Origin: Clostridia bacterium
GTDB lineage: Bacteria; Bacillota; Clostridia; Acetivibrionales; DSM-2933
Direction: 5' to 3'
NCBI GenBank assembly: GCA_026416815.1
Contig: JAOAEJ010000052.1
Span: forward strand, 1 to 64,000
DNA: 64,000 nucleotides
The position numbers and the translations under genes were made by a program. The first letter of the stretch is position 1, and every line of letters starts with the position of its first letter. Under the pieces are notes generated by a model. That model was not told the DNA's origin. It did no database searches and saw only the letters and a list, made by a program, of their open reading frames with translations. This document shows positions 36,577 to 45,584 of this stretch, in pieces.

Positions 36577-36649
36577 GGGGCATTAGCGCAGTTGGGAGCG
36601 CATCACACTGGCAGTGTGGGGGTCAGGGGTTCGAATCCCCTATGCTCCA
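36577..36649 (+). tRNA. tRNA-Ala (anticodon GGC)
   Basis: The 73-base cloverleaf is complete: acceptor GGGGCAT/ATGCTCC, a D arm, an anticodon stem with loop CTGGCAG (anticodon GGC at positions 34-36), a variable loop, and a T arm AGGGG-TTCGAAT-CCCCT. The third acceptor pair is G-U, the universal alanine identity element. The discriminator is A and CCA is not encoded. It reads codons GCC and GCU. Confidence 0.95.
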
Positions 36650-36660
36650 CTGAAATGAAG

Positions 36661-36687
36661 GGCTCGTCGAAAACGGCGAGTTTTTTT
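36661..36687 (+). terminator. Terminator after tRNA-Ala
   Basis: CTCGTCG and CGGCGAG form a stem with an AAAA loop followed by seven T, 12 bases after the tRNA. Confidence 0.88.
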
Positions 36688-36842
36688 GTTGCCTATAATA
36701 AGCAGAATGGTAGTATTAATTACAATAAATTTTAATAACATAATATAAACTATGGAATTTGTTATTTGAGTGCTACTTTTTCATAAAATTAAGCTACCCA
36801 TTGCATGGAATCATCCATTTATACCCTGATGTTATACATAGG

Positions 36843-36940
36843 GATAACCAAAGTTAAACTTAGTGATTTCCAGCTAGGGAAACACCTGTGATAAGTGGCG
36901 GTTTCCTAGCTGGATAAAATCACTTTTAACTTTGGTTATC
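36843..36940 (+). repeat. Dispersed palindromic repeat, copy B
   Basis: The terminal arms GATAACCAAAGTTAAA and TTTAACTTTGGTTATC are perfect 16-base reverse complements. The inside (CTTAGTGATT...GATAAGTGGCGGTTTCCTAGCTGGATAAAATCAC) matches copies A, D and E. The arms differ in sequence from those of copy E but remain perfectly paired. It lies in the otherwise gene-free 450-base region between the tRNA and the diguanylate cyclase gene. Confidence 0.82.
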
Positions 36941-37098
36941 TATATTCATTTTATCTACATACATTTACAAGAGGATAAAAACATCAAAAATGGAGGCAAA
37001 ATAATAAAAATATTCTAGTTACAGAGGAAAATGCAAATATGTGCCGAATTTTATAAAAGTAAAAGATATTCTATTAAAGCTTGGATGAGGAAAATTAA

Positions 37099-38577
37099 AT
37101 GATACATGATATATTTGCTAATGTTGCTATTTTAACTGCTTTTCTGCTAGTTATAGGACAAATATTTAAAAGTTACTCATTAGATATTAAGCAGACCCTT
37201 AAAATACAAGTACTATTAGGTATTGTTTTTGGAATATTAGGTATGATTTTAATGCTGTTTATGATACAAATGACACAAACAGTAATAATTGACTTGAGAA
37301 ATATTTCTATTATTTGTGCCAGTATCATGGGGGGACCTCTAGCAGCAATAATTTCAGCAGTGATCATTGCTTTGTTTCGTATTATATATTTTGGCATATC
37401 CCATGCTTCTGTAGTAGCACATATTGTCGCTTTGGCAGTAGGTATTGGGGCTGCTTACATTAGTGTTTTAAAACTTACAAGGCGAAGTAAGTTTATTTGT
37501 ATATTTTTATTAGCAATGACTGTATCTAATGCTGCATTGATTTATTTGATAAAGGATAAAACTAAACTTTCGGAGACATTATCATATTATTGGCCCATTT
37601 ACATTTTTGGTGCAGTATTAGCCTACTTTACGTGTGAATATATAATCTCGGCAAATAAAAACTTTAAAACGATGTCATATTATAGTATGACTGCAGATAA
37701 TCTCCTGGACATGATCTCTACCCATAAACCAGATGGAACAACGATATTTGCTTCACCTTCCATACACCAGCTTCTTGGATATACACCAAAGGAATTTGAA
37801 GGAACTAGTCCATATAGGTTTATACACGCAGATGATATTAGTGCAGTAGAAAAATCATATAAGAGTGTTTTAACCGGTGTAGGTTTTAATACACAAATCT
37901 ACAGAATGAAGCAAAAAAATGGTAAGTATATTTGGGTTGAAACTTCTATAAAAAGTGTAAAAGGTAAAGATGGCTTAGTAAAAGAGATGGTGTGCGTTAC
38001 TCGGGATATTACATTAAGAAAACAAGTTGAGGAAGAACTAAAGAGAGCCAAACTGGAAGCAGAGAAAGCTGCATCTACTGACTACCTTACAGGTATATTA
38101 AACCGCCGGGCGTTTTTAGAGAGATTAAGAGTAGAATTAACAAGGGTGCAGAGGGAAAACTCCTCCTTGTGTTTAATATTAGCTGATATTGACCATTTTA
38201 AAAATATTAATGACAGCTACGGACATAATTTTGGGGATTTGGTACTACAGCAATTCAGCGGCTGCCTTGCGCGTACTTGTAGACCCTATGATTTTATAGG
38301 CAGGCATGGTGGAGAAGAGTTTATCATTTGTTTACCTAATACCACTTGTGAACAGGCACTAAATATAGCAGAGCGTATGAGGCTAAGTGTACAGGAACTT
38401 CAAATCTCAATTCCGGATAAAGACGAAACAATATTCATAACGGCAAGTTTTGGAGTAACAAACACTGATAACGTGGATAAACCAGTGAGTGATGAGCTTA
38501 TTAATTTAGCAGATGCAGCGATGTATAAGGCAAAGGTAAACGGTAGGAACAGGGTATGCTTATCGTGTAAGCAATAA
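37099..38577 (+). CDS. Diguanylate cyclase with 5TM-LYT sensor and PAS domain
   Basis: This 492-residue protein has an N-terminal 5TM-5TMR_LYT membrane sensor (about 1-185), a PAS domain with PAC (about 200-310) and a GGDEF domain (about 325-490). The active-site loop is GGEEF (IGRHGGEEFIICLP), and DIDHFKNINDSYGHNFGD provides metal ligands, so c-di-GMP synthesis is expected. There is no RxxD inhibitory site directly before GGEEF. The 5TM and PAS parts are closely related to those of the histidine kinase at 55228, with a different output domain. It is a single gene with a downstream hairpin. Confidence 0.9.
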   Translation: MIHDIFANVAILTAFLLVIGQIFKSYSLDIKQTLKIQVLLGIVFGILGMILMLFMIQMTQTVIIDLRNISIICASIMGGPLAAIISAVIIALFRIIYFGISHASVVAHIVALAVGIGAAYISVLKLTRRSKFICIFLLAMTVSNAALIYLIKDKTKLSETLSYYWPIYIFGAVLAYFTCEYIISANKNFKTMSYYSMTADNLLDMISTHKPDGTTIFASPSIHQLLGYTPKEFEGTSPYRFIHADDISAVEKSYKSVLTGVGFNTQIYRMKQKNGKYIWVETSIKSVKGKDGLVKEMVCVTRDITLRKQVEEELKRAKLEAEKAASTDYLTGILNRRAFLERLRVELTRVQRENSSLCLILADIDHFKNINDSYGHNFGDLVLQQFSGCLARTCRPYDFIGRHGGEEFIICLPNTTCEQALNIAERMRLSVQELQISIPDKDETIFITASFGVTNTDNVDKPVSDELINLADAAMYKAKVNGRNRVCLSCKQ

Positions 38578-38610
38578 GTGGTTAGGATAGTTAAGTATAT
38601 TAATTCTAAG

Positions 38611-38640
38611 AAACTCGTCTATTGGGGCGAGTTTTTGTTT
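38611..38640 (+). terminator. Terminator of the diguanylate cyclase gene
   Basis: AAACTCG and CGAGTTT form a stem with a 10-base loop and a T-rich tail. Confidence 0.75.
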
Positions 38641-38814
38641 TGTGGAAACGTAGTACACTAATAAAGGTTATTGCGGGAATTTATAATTGAGCAGGTTAAA
38701 TTGTAGTTTATTATACTTTTGCTGCAATATGAAAGGAGTTCCAGCACCCCCCCTGTACTTGATTGGGGATGACGGAAGCTCCTTATGGTTTGAAACTTAT
38801 GATACCTGGATATT

Positions 38815-40329
38815 CTATTGTTTTATGAGATTTTGTAAGTTATCGCTGGAATTTTTTATATTGTGCATCAAGTTGTAAATATTCTCAATGCTCGCGTTAT
38901 GTTCCTCGGTTGTTGCCATTAATTCCTCTGTTGAAGCGGAATGTTCCTCTGATATGCTTGCAATACTTTCTGTTTCCATATTAATCTGTGAAAATAGCTG
39001 TGCGATATTTTTAATCCTGCTGATTTCATCAGAAATATATTTGTCAATGTCTTTAAATGATAGCTGAATCATTTCAAAGTTTTGGTTGACCTGCTTGGCA
39101 ACCGTTTCACCTTCTTGCGTTGCAATATGCCCGTTATTAACTTCGTCAAGCACATTCTTGGTTTTATCCTTTATTTGGTGGATGATTTGGTTAATTTGCC
39201 TTACAGTGTTTGCACTCTGCTCAGCCAGCTTTCTTACTTCCTCTGCTACCACTGCAAATCCTTTACCCGATTCTCCGGCTCTGGCAGCTTCAATGGCTGC
39301 ATTCAACGCCAATAAATTGGTTTGTTCTGCGATTTGCGTAATGCCGGAAAGGAAATTGTTTATTTCATCCATATTGCTGTTTAATTCCTGAACAGTTGCA
39401 TAAGATTTTGTTACAGCCTGATTGATGATACTCATCTGTTTGTCCATTCTATTTATCTTTTCCGAACCTTCCACAATCACATGGCTAGCTTTTGCCGAAA
39501 CATCTTCCAGTTGATTTGAGAAATTAGCTATATCCGAAATTTTGTTATCTGCTTCCTTCATCATCAGGCTAATGTGAGTGACGCTTTCTGTCTGCCCGAC
39601 GACACCCCTTGTTATTTCCTGAATAGCAGTTGCCACTGAGCTGCTGATTTCATGTACTGTCCCAAGATTATCGCTGCATTTGGAAATATCCCCGTTTAAA
39701 GCAGACGTGTTTGCTTTAATTGTATCCATTGTTTTTTCCAGCTCAGACAAAAGTGTTTTTGCATGTGCTTCTTTTTCATTCGCAGATACAATCAACTGAC
39801 GACCCCATTTTGTCACGAAGAATAGTAGCAGCCCAATAAGTATTATGGATGTGAGATTGTTTATTAAAGTTTTTATATCGCCAGAGGACTTTACAATTTG
39901 TAACCCTATAAAAACACATGAAGATAAAATCCCAGCAAACAATAACATACGTAAATCAAGGTATAAAGCAGCCAGACACATTACCATAATTACTACGAAA
40001 AGTAAGGTGGATGACTCCAGCATTGGCATAGCAGCAATAAACTGGAAGATACCTATTATTGCAATGGCGATTTCAAAACGTTTTTTTAGTGCAATAATTG
40101 TCATTAATGTTGGTCCGACAAATGATGAAATTGTTGATACTAAATTAAAGCTTTGTTGTCCTGACAAAGAAAGAGCAATATTTAAGAGAGATAATCCCCA
40201 AAATATAAAGATATAAACCTTATTAACCTTTCTTAAATGGCTTAAAGACATGTTTTCTGTATTCAATAGTAAGTCCTCCCCGCATAAGTTGTAATTTACA
40301 TAAAATAAATAATTCGACATTATAAACAT
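38815..40329 (-). CDS. Methyl-accepting chemotaxis protein
   Basis: This 504-residue protein has an N-terminal membrane region of several helices (about 35-190) with no large extracellular domain and no clear HAMP. A long cytoplasmic coiled-coil signalling domain follows, with the hairpin tip [38 protein letters not shown]. It would bind CheW and CheA and be methylated on flanking glutamates. Two starts are plausible: ATG at 40329 (AGGAAGGA) and TTG at 40266 (GGGGAGGA). The second gives a shorter, typical pre-helix N-terminus. No other chemotaxis genes are near. Confidence 0.9.
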   Translation of the reverse strand: MFIMSNYLFYVNYNLCGEDLLLNTENMSLSHLRKVNKVYIFIFWGLSLLNIALSLSGQQSFNLVSTISSFVGPTLMTIIALKKRFEIAIAIIGIFQFIAAMPMLESSTLLFVVIMVMCLAALYLDLRMLLFAGILSSCVFIGLQIVKSSGDIKTLINNLTSIILIGLLLFFVTKWGRQLIVSANEKEAHAKTLLSELEKTMDTIKANTSALNGDISKCSDNLGTVHEISSSVATAIQEITRGVVGQTESVTHISLMMKEADNKISDIANFSNQLEDVSAKASHVIVEGSEKINRMDKQMSIINQAVTKSYATVQELNSNMDEINNFLSGITQIAEQTNLLALNAAIEAARAGESGKGFAVVAEEVRKLAEQSANTVRQINQIIHQIKDKTKNVLDEVNNGHIATQEGETVAKQVNQNFEMIQLSFKDIDKYISDEISRIKNIAQLFSQINMETESIASISEEHSASTEELMATTEEHNASIENIYNLMHNIKNSSDNLQNLIKQ

Positions 40330-40605
40330 AATTCCTTCCTAGCGTTGAAAGATAATGTTAGTAATATTTGCAACTCTTTGTAGTATCACTATAAACTTTC
40401 TAAATGAAAAAATTATGATTGTGGAATATCAAGTACACCCAGACATATTAATTTCAACGGGTTTCCCATAGCAAAAGGAGAATAGCTGCTTTGAAAGCTC
40501 AAGGATTATATTTGATAATGGAATATAAAAGGTTTATTATTATGGCATACTGATGTCATGATTTAACATGTATAATGTAATAAAAGACACTTAGGAGGGA
40601 TGAAA

Positions 40606-41025
40606 GTGGCGTTGAGTATATTTGGAGATAAGGCGGTTATGCCGAATGATTTAAAAATAGCTGAGGCTTTAGGAAATACTTATGTATTGTGGAATTGTGT
40701 AAAGGACTATGTAAATTCAAATAATTTACCTACCACCGAAGAATGGAAATATTATGGTAAATCATCGGGATGGACTCTTTTGCTTAAGCATAAGAAAAGA
40801 ACAATGCTGTATTTATTTCCAGGTGAAGCTTTTTTTATTGTGCTATTTGTCTTTGGAGACAAAGCCATTAACTATGCAAAAGATAGCGGTTTGCCGGATT
40901 ACATAATTGAAAAGATGGAAAAAGCAACTCCATATTTGGAAGGAAGGTCGTTTCAGATCGAAGTTAGAAATGAACAAGATTTGCAGCATATAAAAATGCT
41001 TAGTGACATAAAAATGAGGAGATGA
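40606..41025 (+). CDS. DUF3788 family protein
   Basis: This protein of about 139 residues matches the DUF3788 pattern: TEEWKYYGKSSGWTLLLKHKKRTMLYLFPGEAFFIVLFVFGDKAIN, followed by PYLEGRSFQIEVRNEQDLQHIKMLSDIKM. It is a small cytosolic protein of unknown function, common in Clostridia and Bacteroides. The GTG at 40606 lies 7 bases after GGAGG, whereas the ATG at 40600 is too close to it. It is a single gene. Confidence 0.75.
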   Translation: MALSIFGDKAVMPNDLKIAEALGNTYVLWNCVKDYVNSNNLPTTEEWKYYGKSSGWTLLLKHKKRTMLYLFPGEAFFIVLFVFGDKAINYAKDSGLPDYIIEKMEKATPYLEGRSFQIEVRNEQDLQHIKMLSDIKMRR

Positions 41026-41165
41026 ACAATTTTACTATTGTGTTATTTCCATACAGTATTGAAATTTTACATTACTTGTGTTATAATGCTCATAAATTAA
41101 TATTTCAAATAAACGGTTGGGCGAATGATATATTCGCTTTCAAGAATTTTGGCTTCTGGGGTGGG

Positions 41166-41198
41166 AAGCTCGATAATCGAGTTTGCTACTTTTTTTGT
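41166..41198 (+). terminator. Possible terminator after the DUF3788 gene
   Basis: AAGCTCGA pairs with TCGAGTTT (one G-U), followed after a few bases by seven T. It lies 140 bases after the stop codon. Confidence 0.5.
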
Positions 41199-41355
41199 AC
41201 CTATTTTTAGGAGGTAAGAGTCTAAGTCATTTATGAATGAAGCCAAAAGAGATGCAATATCGGCTGGAACAGCAACTAAGCTAGAGCTTTTGTTGGTGTT
41301 CTAACAATAGTATTTTTGCTAACTTTTAAGTACAATAACTAAAAATTTAAATTAT

Positions 41356-41464
41356 ACGCTTAATCTAGAAATGGAACGGGAGAACCATTTATCGGGGTGA
41401 ATCTTGGCAAATGCCAGGTAGGGTTAACTTTCGATCCGAATCCGTCAGCTAATCTCGTAAGCGT
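41356..41464 (+). promoter_or_regulatory. Cyclic di-AMP riboswitch (ydaO/yuaA type)
   Basis: The conserved elements are in order: the P1 arm ACGCTTAATCT, GAACGGGAGAACC, ATCGGGGTGAATC, a variable hairpin (TGGCAAATGCCA), AGGGTTAACTT, GATCCGAATCCGTCAGCTAA and TCTCGTAAGCGT, whose end pairs with the P1 5' arm. This is the ydaO consensus, which binds two c-di-AMP molecules and normally turns expression off. It sits upstream of a terminator and dapB-ablA-ablB. The 3' P1 strand AGCGTT is also complementary to the terminator's left arm AACGCT, giving a simple antiterminator. Confidence 0.93.
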
Positions 41465-41514
41465 TGAAAGTGAAGGTGATTGATATGCTTTATTAGTCAT
41501 GCCCTTTTCTTTTT

Positions 41515-41545
41515 AACGCTGCGGTGGAAACTGCAGCGTTTTTTA
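41515..41545 (+). terminator. Riboswitch-controlled intrinsic terminator
   Basis: AACGCTGC (41515-41522) pairs with GCAGCGTT (41533-41540), followed by T residues, 30 bases before dapB. Its left arm can alternatively pair with AGCGTT of riboswitch P1 at about 41460, so ligand binding should favour termination. Confidence 0.9.
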
Positions 41546-41574
41546 CTTTTAAACTATGAATTGGAGGGTTATTG

Positions 41575-42432
41575 ATGATTAGAGTATGTTTGATAGGACT
41601 TGGAAGGACAGGTAATGAAATTGCAAAGGCAATAACGGAACAAAAAGATATGAAGGTGGTATCGGCTGTTTGCAGCCCCAAGAGTGACAAAATCGGTAAG
41701 GATCTAGGCGAAATTATTGAGTGTGCTAAAACCGGTATTACAGTTCAAAGTTCGGAGAATATTGAACATGTGGTCTTTAAAACTCGTCCTGATGTAGTTG
41801 TAGACTTCTCAAACCCTGCTGCTACAATAAAGAATGCAAGAATATTTGCTAAGATGAGAGTTAGTATGGTAATAGGTACTACAGGCTTTTCAAAACTCGC
41901 CCTAAGTAAACTGTTTGTACTGACTAGAAAACATAATAGCGGGATACTTTATGCACCGAATATTACATTGGGAGTCAATGTACTTATGCTTTTAAGCAAC
42001 TTGGCAGCTAGCATATTAAATAGTTATGACTTTCAGATTACTGAGGTACACCATAAGCATAAAAAGGATGCGCCTTCGGGGACTGCCGTAAAAATTGCTA
42101 AGGAAATTGAAAAGGGTCTGGTATCATCAGGCATAGATACTACAGGAATAGACGTGCCTATAAATGCTGTACGTGCCGGGGGGGTAATCGGAAAGCATGA
42201 GGTAATGATAATAGGTGATAATGATAAAATCGAGATTTCCCACGAGTCATTTTCAAGAAAAGCCTTTGCATTAGGCACGATAAGGGGAATAAGATTTATA
42301 CACGGTAAATCCGGGTACTTTGAGATGAGCGATGTTTTAAACTTAGAGAAAGTACTAGGAGACTATCTTGAAAAAGAGAACGCAAAACAAAAGAAAAGAT
42401 ACATGAGCTTTAGCAATAAAAGTATTGTTTAA
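41575..42432 (+). CDS. dapB: 4-hydroxy-tetrahydrodipicolinate reductase (DapB)
   Basis: This 285-residue protein has an N-terminal NAD(P) Rossmann motif (VCLIGLGRTGNEIA, a G-x-G-x-x-G pattern), VVDFSNPAA, IGTTG and LYAPNITLGVN. The catalytic and substrate motif EVHHKHKKDAPSGTA has the active His and Lys. DapB reduces the dihydrodipicolinate-level intermediate to tetrahydrodipicolinate, towards diaminopimelate and lysine. Its place ahead of the lysine aminomutase under the c-di-AMP switch suggests it boosts lysine for osmolyte synthesis. It has a basic tail after residue 265. The ATG at 41575 follows GGAGGG, and the upstream TTG is unlikely. Confidence 0.88.
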   Translation: MIRVCLIGLGRTGNEIAKAITEQKDMKVVSAVCSPKSDKIGKDLGEIIECAKTGITVQSSENIEHVVFKTRPDVVVDFSNPAATIKNARIFAKMRVSMVIGTTGFSKLALSKLFVLTRKHNSGILYAPNITLGVNVLMLLSNLAASILNSYDFQITEVHHKHKKDAPSGTAVKIAKEIEKGLVSSGIDTTGIDVPINAVRAGGVIGKHEVMIIGDNDKIEISHESFSRKAFALGTIRGIRFIHGKSGYFEMSDVLNLEKVLGDYLEKENAKQKKRYMSFSNKSIV

Positions 42433-42481
42433 TTTAATGTTTCTCTTAACTCATAAGTCAATCGATAAGGAGGTTTTTACT

Positions 42482-43759
42482 GTGGATAGACATTATAATC
42501 AGATACCCTTATGGAAGGATGTAACCTTAGAACAATGGAATGACTGGAAATGGCAGATTTCAAATAGAATTACTACCCTGGAAGAACTGGAGCAAATTAT
42601 CAACCTGACAGACGAGGAACGGGGAGGTATAAGAAAATGCCTCAAAACATTAAGAATGGGCATTACCCCATACTATGCAATGCTTATAGATGAGGATAAT
42701 TATGACTGCCCAATAAGGCGTCAGGCAATACCCAGTATACATGAAACCTATATTTCAGAGTTTGATAGCAATGACCCGCTGCATGAAACGATGGATTCAC
42801 CTGTTCCTGGGCTGACTCATAGATATCCTGACAGAGTGCTTTTACTGGTGACCGATCAGTGCTCTATGTACTGCCGTCACTGCACAAGAAGACGTTTTGC
42901 AGGGCAGCAGGATAAATCACTGTCTTTGGCGGATATAAATAAAGCAATCAATTACATCAGTAGAAATAAGGAAATAAGAGATGTTCTTCTATCGGGTGGT
43001 GATGCTCTATGCATAACCGATAAAAAGCTTAACTATATCCTTGGAGCTCTAAGGAAAATAGAGCATGTTGAGGTTATCCGGATAGGTACGAGGACGCCTG
43101 TTGTCATGCCCCAAAGGATAACACCGGAGCTGTGCGATATACTGAAAAAGTATCATCCCGTGTGGGTTAATACCCACTTTAATCACCCAAAGGAATTGAC
43201 GGAGGAAGCTAAGAAGGCCTGCGAAATGCTTGCAAACGCAGGAGTACCATTAGGCAACCAGTCGGTATTATTAAAAAATATAAATGATTGTCCTTATATA
43301 ATGAGAAACCTTGTACAAGAGCTTGTGAAAAATAGGGTACGACCATACTACATGTATCAGTGCGACTTATCGGAAGGTATAGAGCACTTCAGAACTTCGG
43401 TTTCAGTAGGTGTGGAGATTATTGAAATGCTGCGGGGACATACGTCGGGATTTGCGGTGCCTACATTTGTTGTAGATGCTCCTGGTGGCGGCGGTAAAAT
43501 TCCGGTAAACCCACAGTATCTAATATCCCAATCCCAAGAGAAAGTAATTCTAAGAAATTTTGAGGGTGTGGTATGTACCTATGCAGAGCCGCAGGATAAG
43601 ACGCACAAATGCAAAAATTGCGGTTTGTGTGACAAATATAAAAATAACGAATACAGAGGGCTTGAAAAATTGTACCGGGGCGAAAGGAATTGCCTGATAC
43701 CCAGGAGTAATGTAAGGATAAACAGGAGGGAAAAGTTCCGTGAATACAGTACAATTTGA
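42482..43759 (+). CDS. ablA: Lysine 2,3-aminomutase
   Basis: This 425-residue radical-SAM/PLP enzyme has the cluster motif CSMYCRHCTRR (CX3CX2C), DVLLSGGDALC, VRPYYMYQCDLSEGIEHFRT and the PLP-lysine motif DAPGGGGKIP. The N-terminal NQIPLWKDVTLEQWNDWKWQ matches KamA/AblA. It converts L-alpha-lysine to L-beta-lysine. With the downstream acetyltransferase it makes N-epsilon-acetyl-beta-lysine, a compatible solute. The GTG at 42482 follows AAGGAGG. Its end overlaps ablB by 20 bases. A C-terminal CKNCGLCDKY cluster is typical of the family. Confidence 0.94.
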   Translation: MDRHYNQIPLWKDVTLEQWNDWKWQISNRITTLEELEQIINLTDEERGGIRKCLKTLRMGITPYYAMLIDEDNYDCPIRRQAIPSIHETYISEFDSNDPLHETMDSPVPGLTHRYPDRVLLLVTDQCSMYCRHCTRRRFAGQQDKSLSLADINKAINYISRNKEIRDVLLSGGDALCITDKKLNYILGALRKIEHVEVIRIGTRTPVVMPQRITPELCDILKKYHPVWVNTHFNHPKELTEEAKKACEMLANAGVPLGNQSVLLKNINDCPYIMRNLVQELVKNRVRPYYMYQCDLSEGIEHFRTSVSVGVEIIEMLRGHTSGFAVPTFVVDAPGGGGKIPVNPQYLISQSQEKVILRNFEGVVCTYAEPQDKTHKCKNCGLCDKYKNNEYRGLEKLYRGERNCLIPRSNVRINRREKFREYSTI

Positions 43760-44585
43760 TGTGAATAAATCAATGACAATAAAAGGTGTAAATCTATATA
43801 TCGATTACACCAATTCACGCCTGAAGATTTTAGATTATAGCAATATTTCTGAAAAAATAATTAAGGAAATAGGGGATTTTGCTGCAGCTGAAAACCTTGG
43901 TAAGATTATTTTAAACTGTCGGATTAATGATATTAGACTGTTCCGGGAATACGGGTTTGTTATTGAGGGCTCAATTCCTGGGTTTTTTAAAGGTGAGGAC
44001 GGGTATTGTATCTCATGCTTTGTAAACTCAAATAGGGGTATTTCAAGGAACAAGCAAGCGGAAGATGAAATACTGTATAAGTGTGTAGCTAGTGAGAGTA
44101 GCTTCGTACCTGGAACAGACAGAGATGTTGTTATAAGGGGTGCCGTTGAAAATGACATACCAAAAATGATAGCATTGTTTTCAAAGGTTTTTAAAACCTA
44201 TCCTTCTCCTGTTTTCAATTCTGAGTACATTAAAAGTATTATGAACCGGAATATTATATTTAAAGTTGCAGAACAAGAAGGAAAAATCATCAGTATAGCT
44301 TCGGCTGATATGGACATTGTACACTTAAATGCTGAAATGACAGATTGTGCTACTTATCCGGAATACAGGGGTAGAGGGCTTTTGAGTAACTTGATTTATC
44401 ATCTTGAAGCTGATTTGAAAATAAAGGGTTTTTATACCCTTTACAGTTTATGCAGAGCTATTGAGCCGGGAATCAATAAAGCTTTGTGCAAGTTGGATTA
44501 CAAATATACAGGAACGCTTGTAAATAACTGTGATATATGTGGTGGCTTTGAGGATATGAATATCTGGGTAAAACGCCTTAAGTGA
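43740..44585 (+). CDS. ablB: Beta-lysine N-acetyltransferase
   Basis: This 281-residue protein has an N-terminal AblB-specific half (about 1-125, with IKGVNLYIDYTNSRLKILDY). A GNAT domain follows (about 130-275) with the acetyl-CoA loop MTDCATYPEYRGRGLLSNLIYHLE. AblB acetylates the epsilon-amino group of beta-lysine, the final step to N-epsilon-acetyl-beta-lysine. The GTG start at 43740 has AGGAGGGA upstream inside ablA, indicating translational coupling. The operon ends at a large hairpin at 44736. Confidence 0.92.
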   Translation: MNTVQFDVNKSMTIKGVNLYIDYTNSRLKILDYSNISEKIIKEIGDFAAAENLGKIILNCRINDIRLFREYGFVIEGSIPGFFKGEDGYCISCFVNSNRGISRNKQAEDEILYKCVASESSFVPGTDRDVVIRGAVENDIPKMIALFSKVFKTYPSPVFNSEYIKSIMNRNIIFKVAEQEGKIISIASADMDIVHLNAEMTDCATYPEYRGRGLLSNLIYHLEADLKIKGFYTLYSLCRAIEPGINKALCKLDYKYTGTLVNNCDICGGFEDMNIWVKRLK

Positions 44586-44735
44586 AAATATCAGGAACAT
44601 TGCTTGTTATCTTTTCCTGTGTAGAGAAGGTATCCTATGCAGGGCTTCACATTAGCGAAACCCTTTATATTTCAGTCAAGCAACTGAGTTCTCGGGAGCA
44701 ACATGGGATAGATTAATTTGAGGCAGGTAAAACGA

Positions 44736-44784
44736 GTAGAGGGACTATATGGAGGATTTATCCTCCTCCATATAGTCCCTCTAC
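44736..44784. terminator. Bidirectional terminator between ablB and rubrerythrin
   Basis: GTAGAGGGACTATATGGAGGA and its exact complement form a 21-bp perfect stem with a 7-base loop, between convergent genes. Confidence 0.88.
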
Positions 44785-44813
44785 ACTTATTTTGAATGAT
44801 TTATTATACAAAA

Positions 44814-45407
44814 TTAATAGGTTTCAACAAAAACTTCGAAGTAGGATTGTGGGTGAACACATGCAGGACATTTTTCGGGTGCATTTGCTCCCTCGTGGAT
44901 ATATCCGCAGTTACCACACTTCCAAGATACTTTTTCATCCTTTTTGAAAACGGTTCCACTAACTATGTTTTCGGCTAATTTACTGTACCTTGCTTCGTGC
45001 TTCTTTTCTACAGCAGCAATGAGTTTAAAAGCTGCTGCTACTTCTGGGAAGCCTTCTTCTTCGGCAACCTTGGCAAAGGCGGGGTAAAGGTCGGTCCACT
45101 CTTCATTTTCGCCACTTGCTGCTGCTTTTAAATTATCTAAAGTTGTAGCCTGAGCCACTGGATATGCAGCGGTGATTTCAATCATAGCAGGAAGCTCACC
45201 TTGTAAGCCCTCTAAAAGGAGTTTGTAAAATCTTTTTGCATGTTCCTTTTCATTGTCGGCAGTTTCGATGAATATGTTTTTTATTTGTTTAAAGCCTTCT
45301 TTATCAGCGATAGAAGCATAAAACGTATAACGATTACGTGCTTGTGATTCCCCGGCAAATGCTTTTAATAAATTTTCTGCTGTTTTTGTACCTTTTAATG
45401 ATTTCAT
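44814..45407 (-). CDS. Rubrerythrin
   Basis: This 197-residue protein has a four-helix ferritin-like diiron domain ([50 protein letters not shown] with the E and H ligands). The C-terminal rubredoxin-like Fe(SCys)4 domain has [20 protein letters not shown]. It reduces hydrogen peroxide in anaerobes using electrons from rubredoxin or NADH systems. The ATG at 45407 follows AGGAGG; a longer frame to 45440 is not needed. It is a single gene. Confidence 0.95.
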   Translation of the reverse strand: MKSLKGTKTAENLLKAFAGESQARNRYTFYASIADKEGFKQIKNIFIETADNEKEHAKRFYKLLLEGLQGELPAMIEITAAYPVAQATTLDNLKAAASGENEEWTDLYPAFAKVAEEEGFPEVAAAFKLIAAVEKKHEARYSKLAENIVSGTVFKKDEKVSWKCGNCGYIHEGANAPEKCPACVHPQSYFEVFVETY

Positions 45408-45584
45408 ATTTGACCTCCTAAATAATTTTAAAAATAACACTACAATTATACCACTTAGCTTTATTTCTAAACAATACCAAGTACTTTCATATAAGTATAT
45501 GTCGATTGATTTAAATTGAGAATGATTCTACTTTGGGTACCACTTTCAACCTAGGTTATACAGAACTCGGAAAGGTCAAAAGCA

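Noticed and set aside
36538-36735. Open reading frame of 65 codons across the tRNA
   Set aside because: It runs through the complete tRNA-Ala cloverleaf and its terminator and has no family resemblance.
38687-38878. 63-codon frame overlapping the end of the chemoreceptor gene
   Set aside because: It is low in coding character, antisense to the MCP stop and has no recognisable domain; treated as a chance frame.
41022-41210. Open reading frame of 62 codons after the DUF3788 gene
   Set aside because: It has no ribosome binding site, overlaps the previous gene and contains the hairpin at 41166, so it is not supported as a gene.
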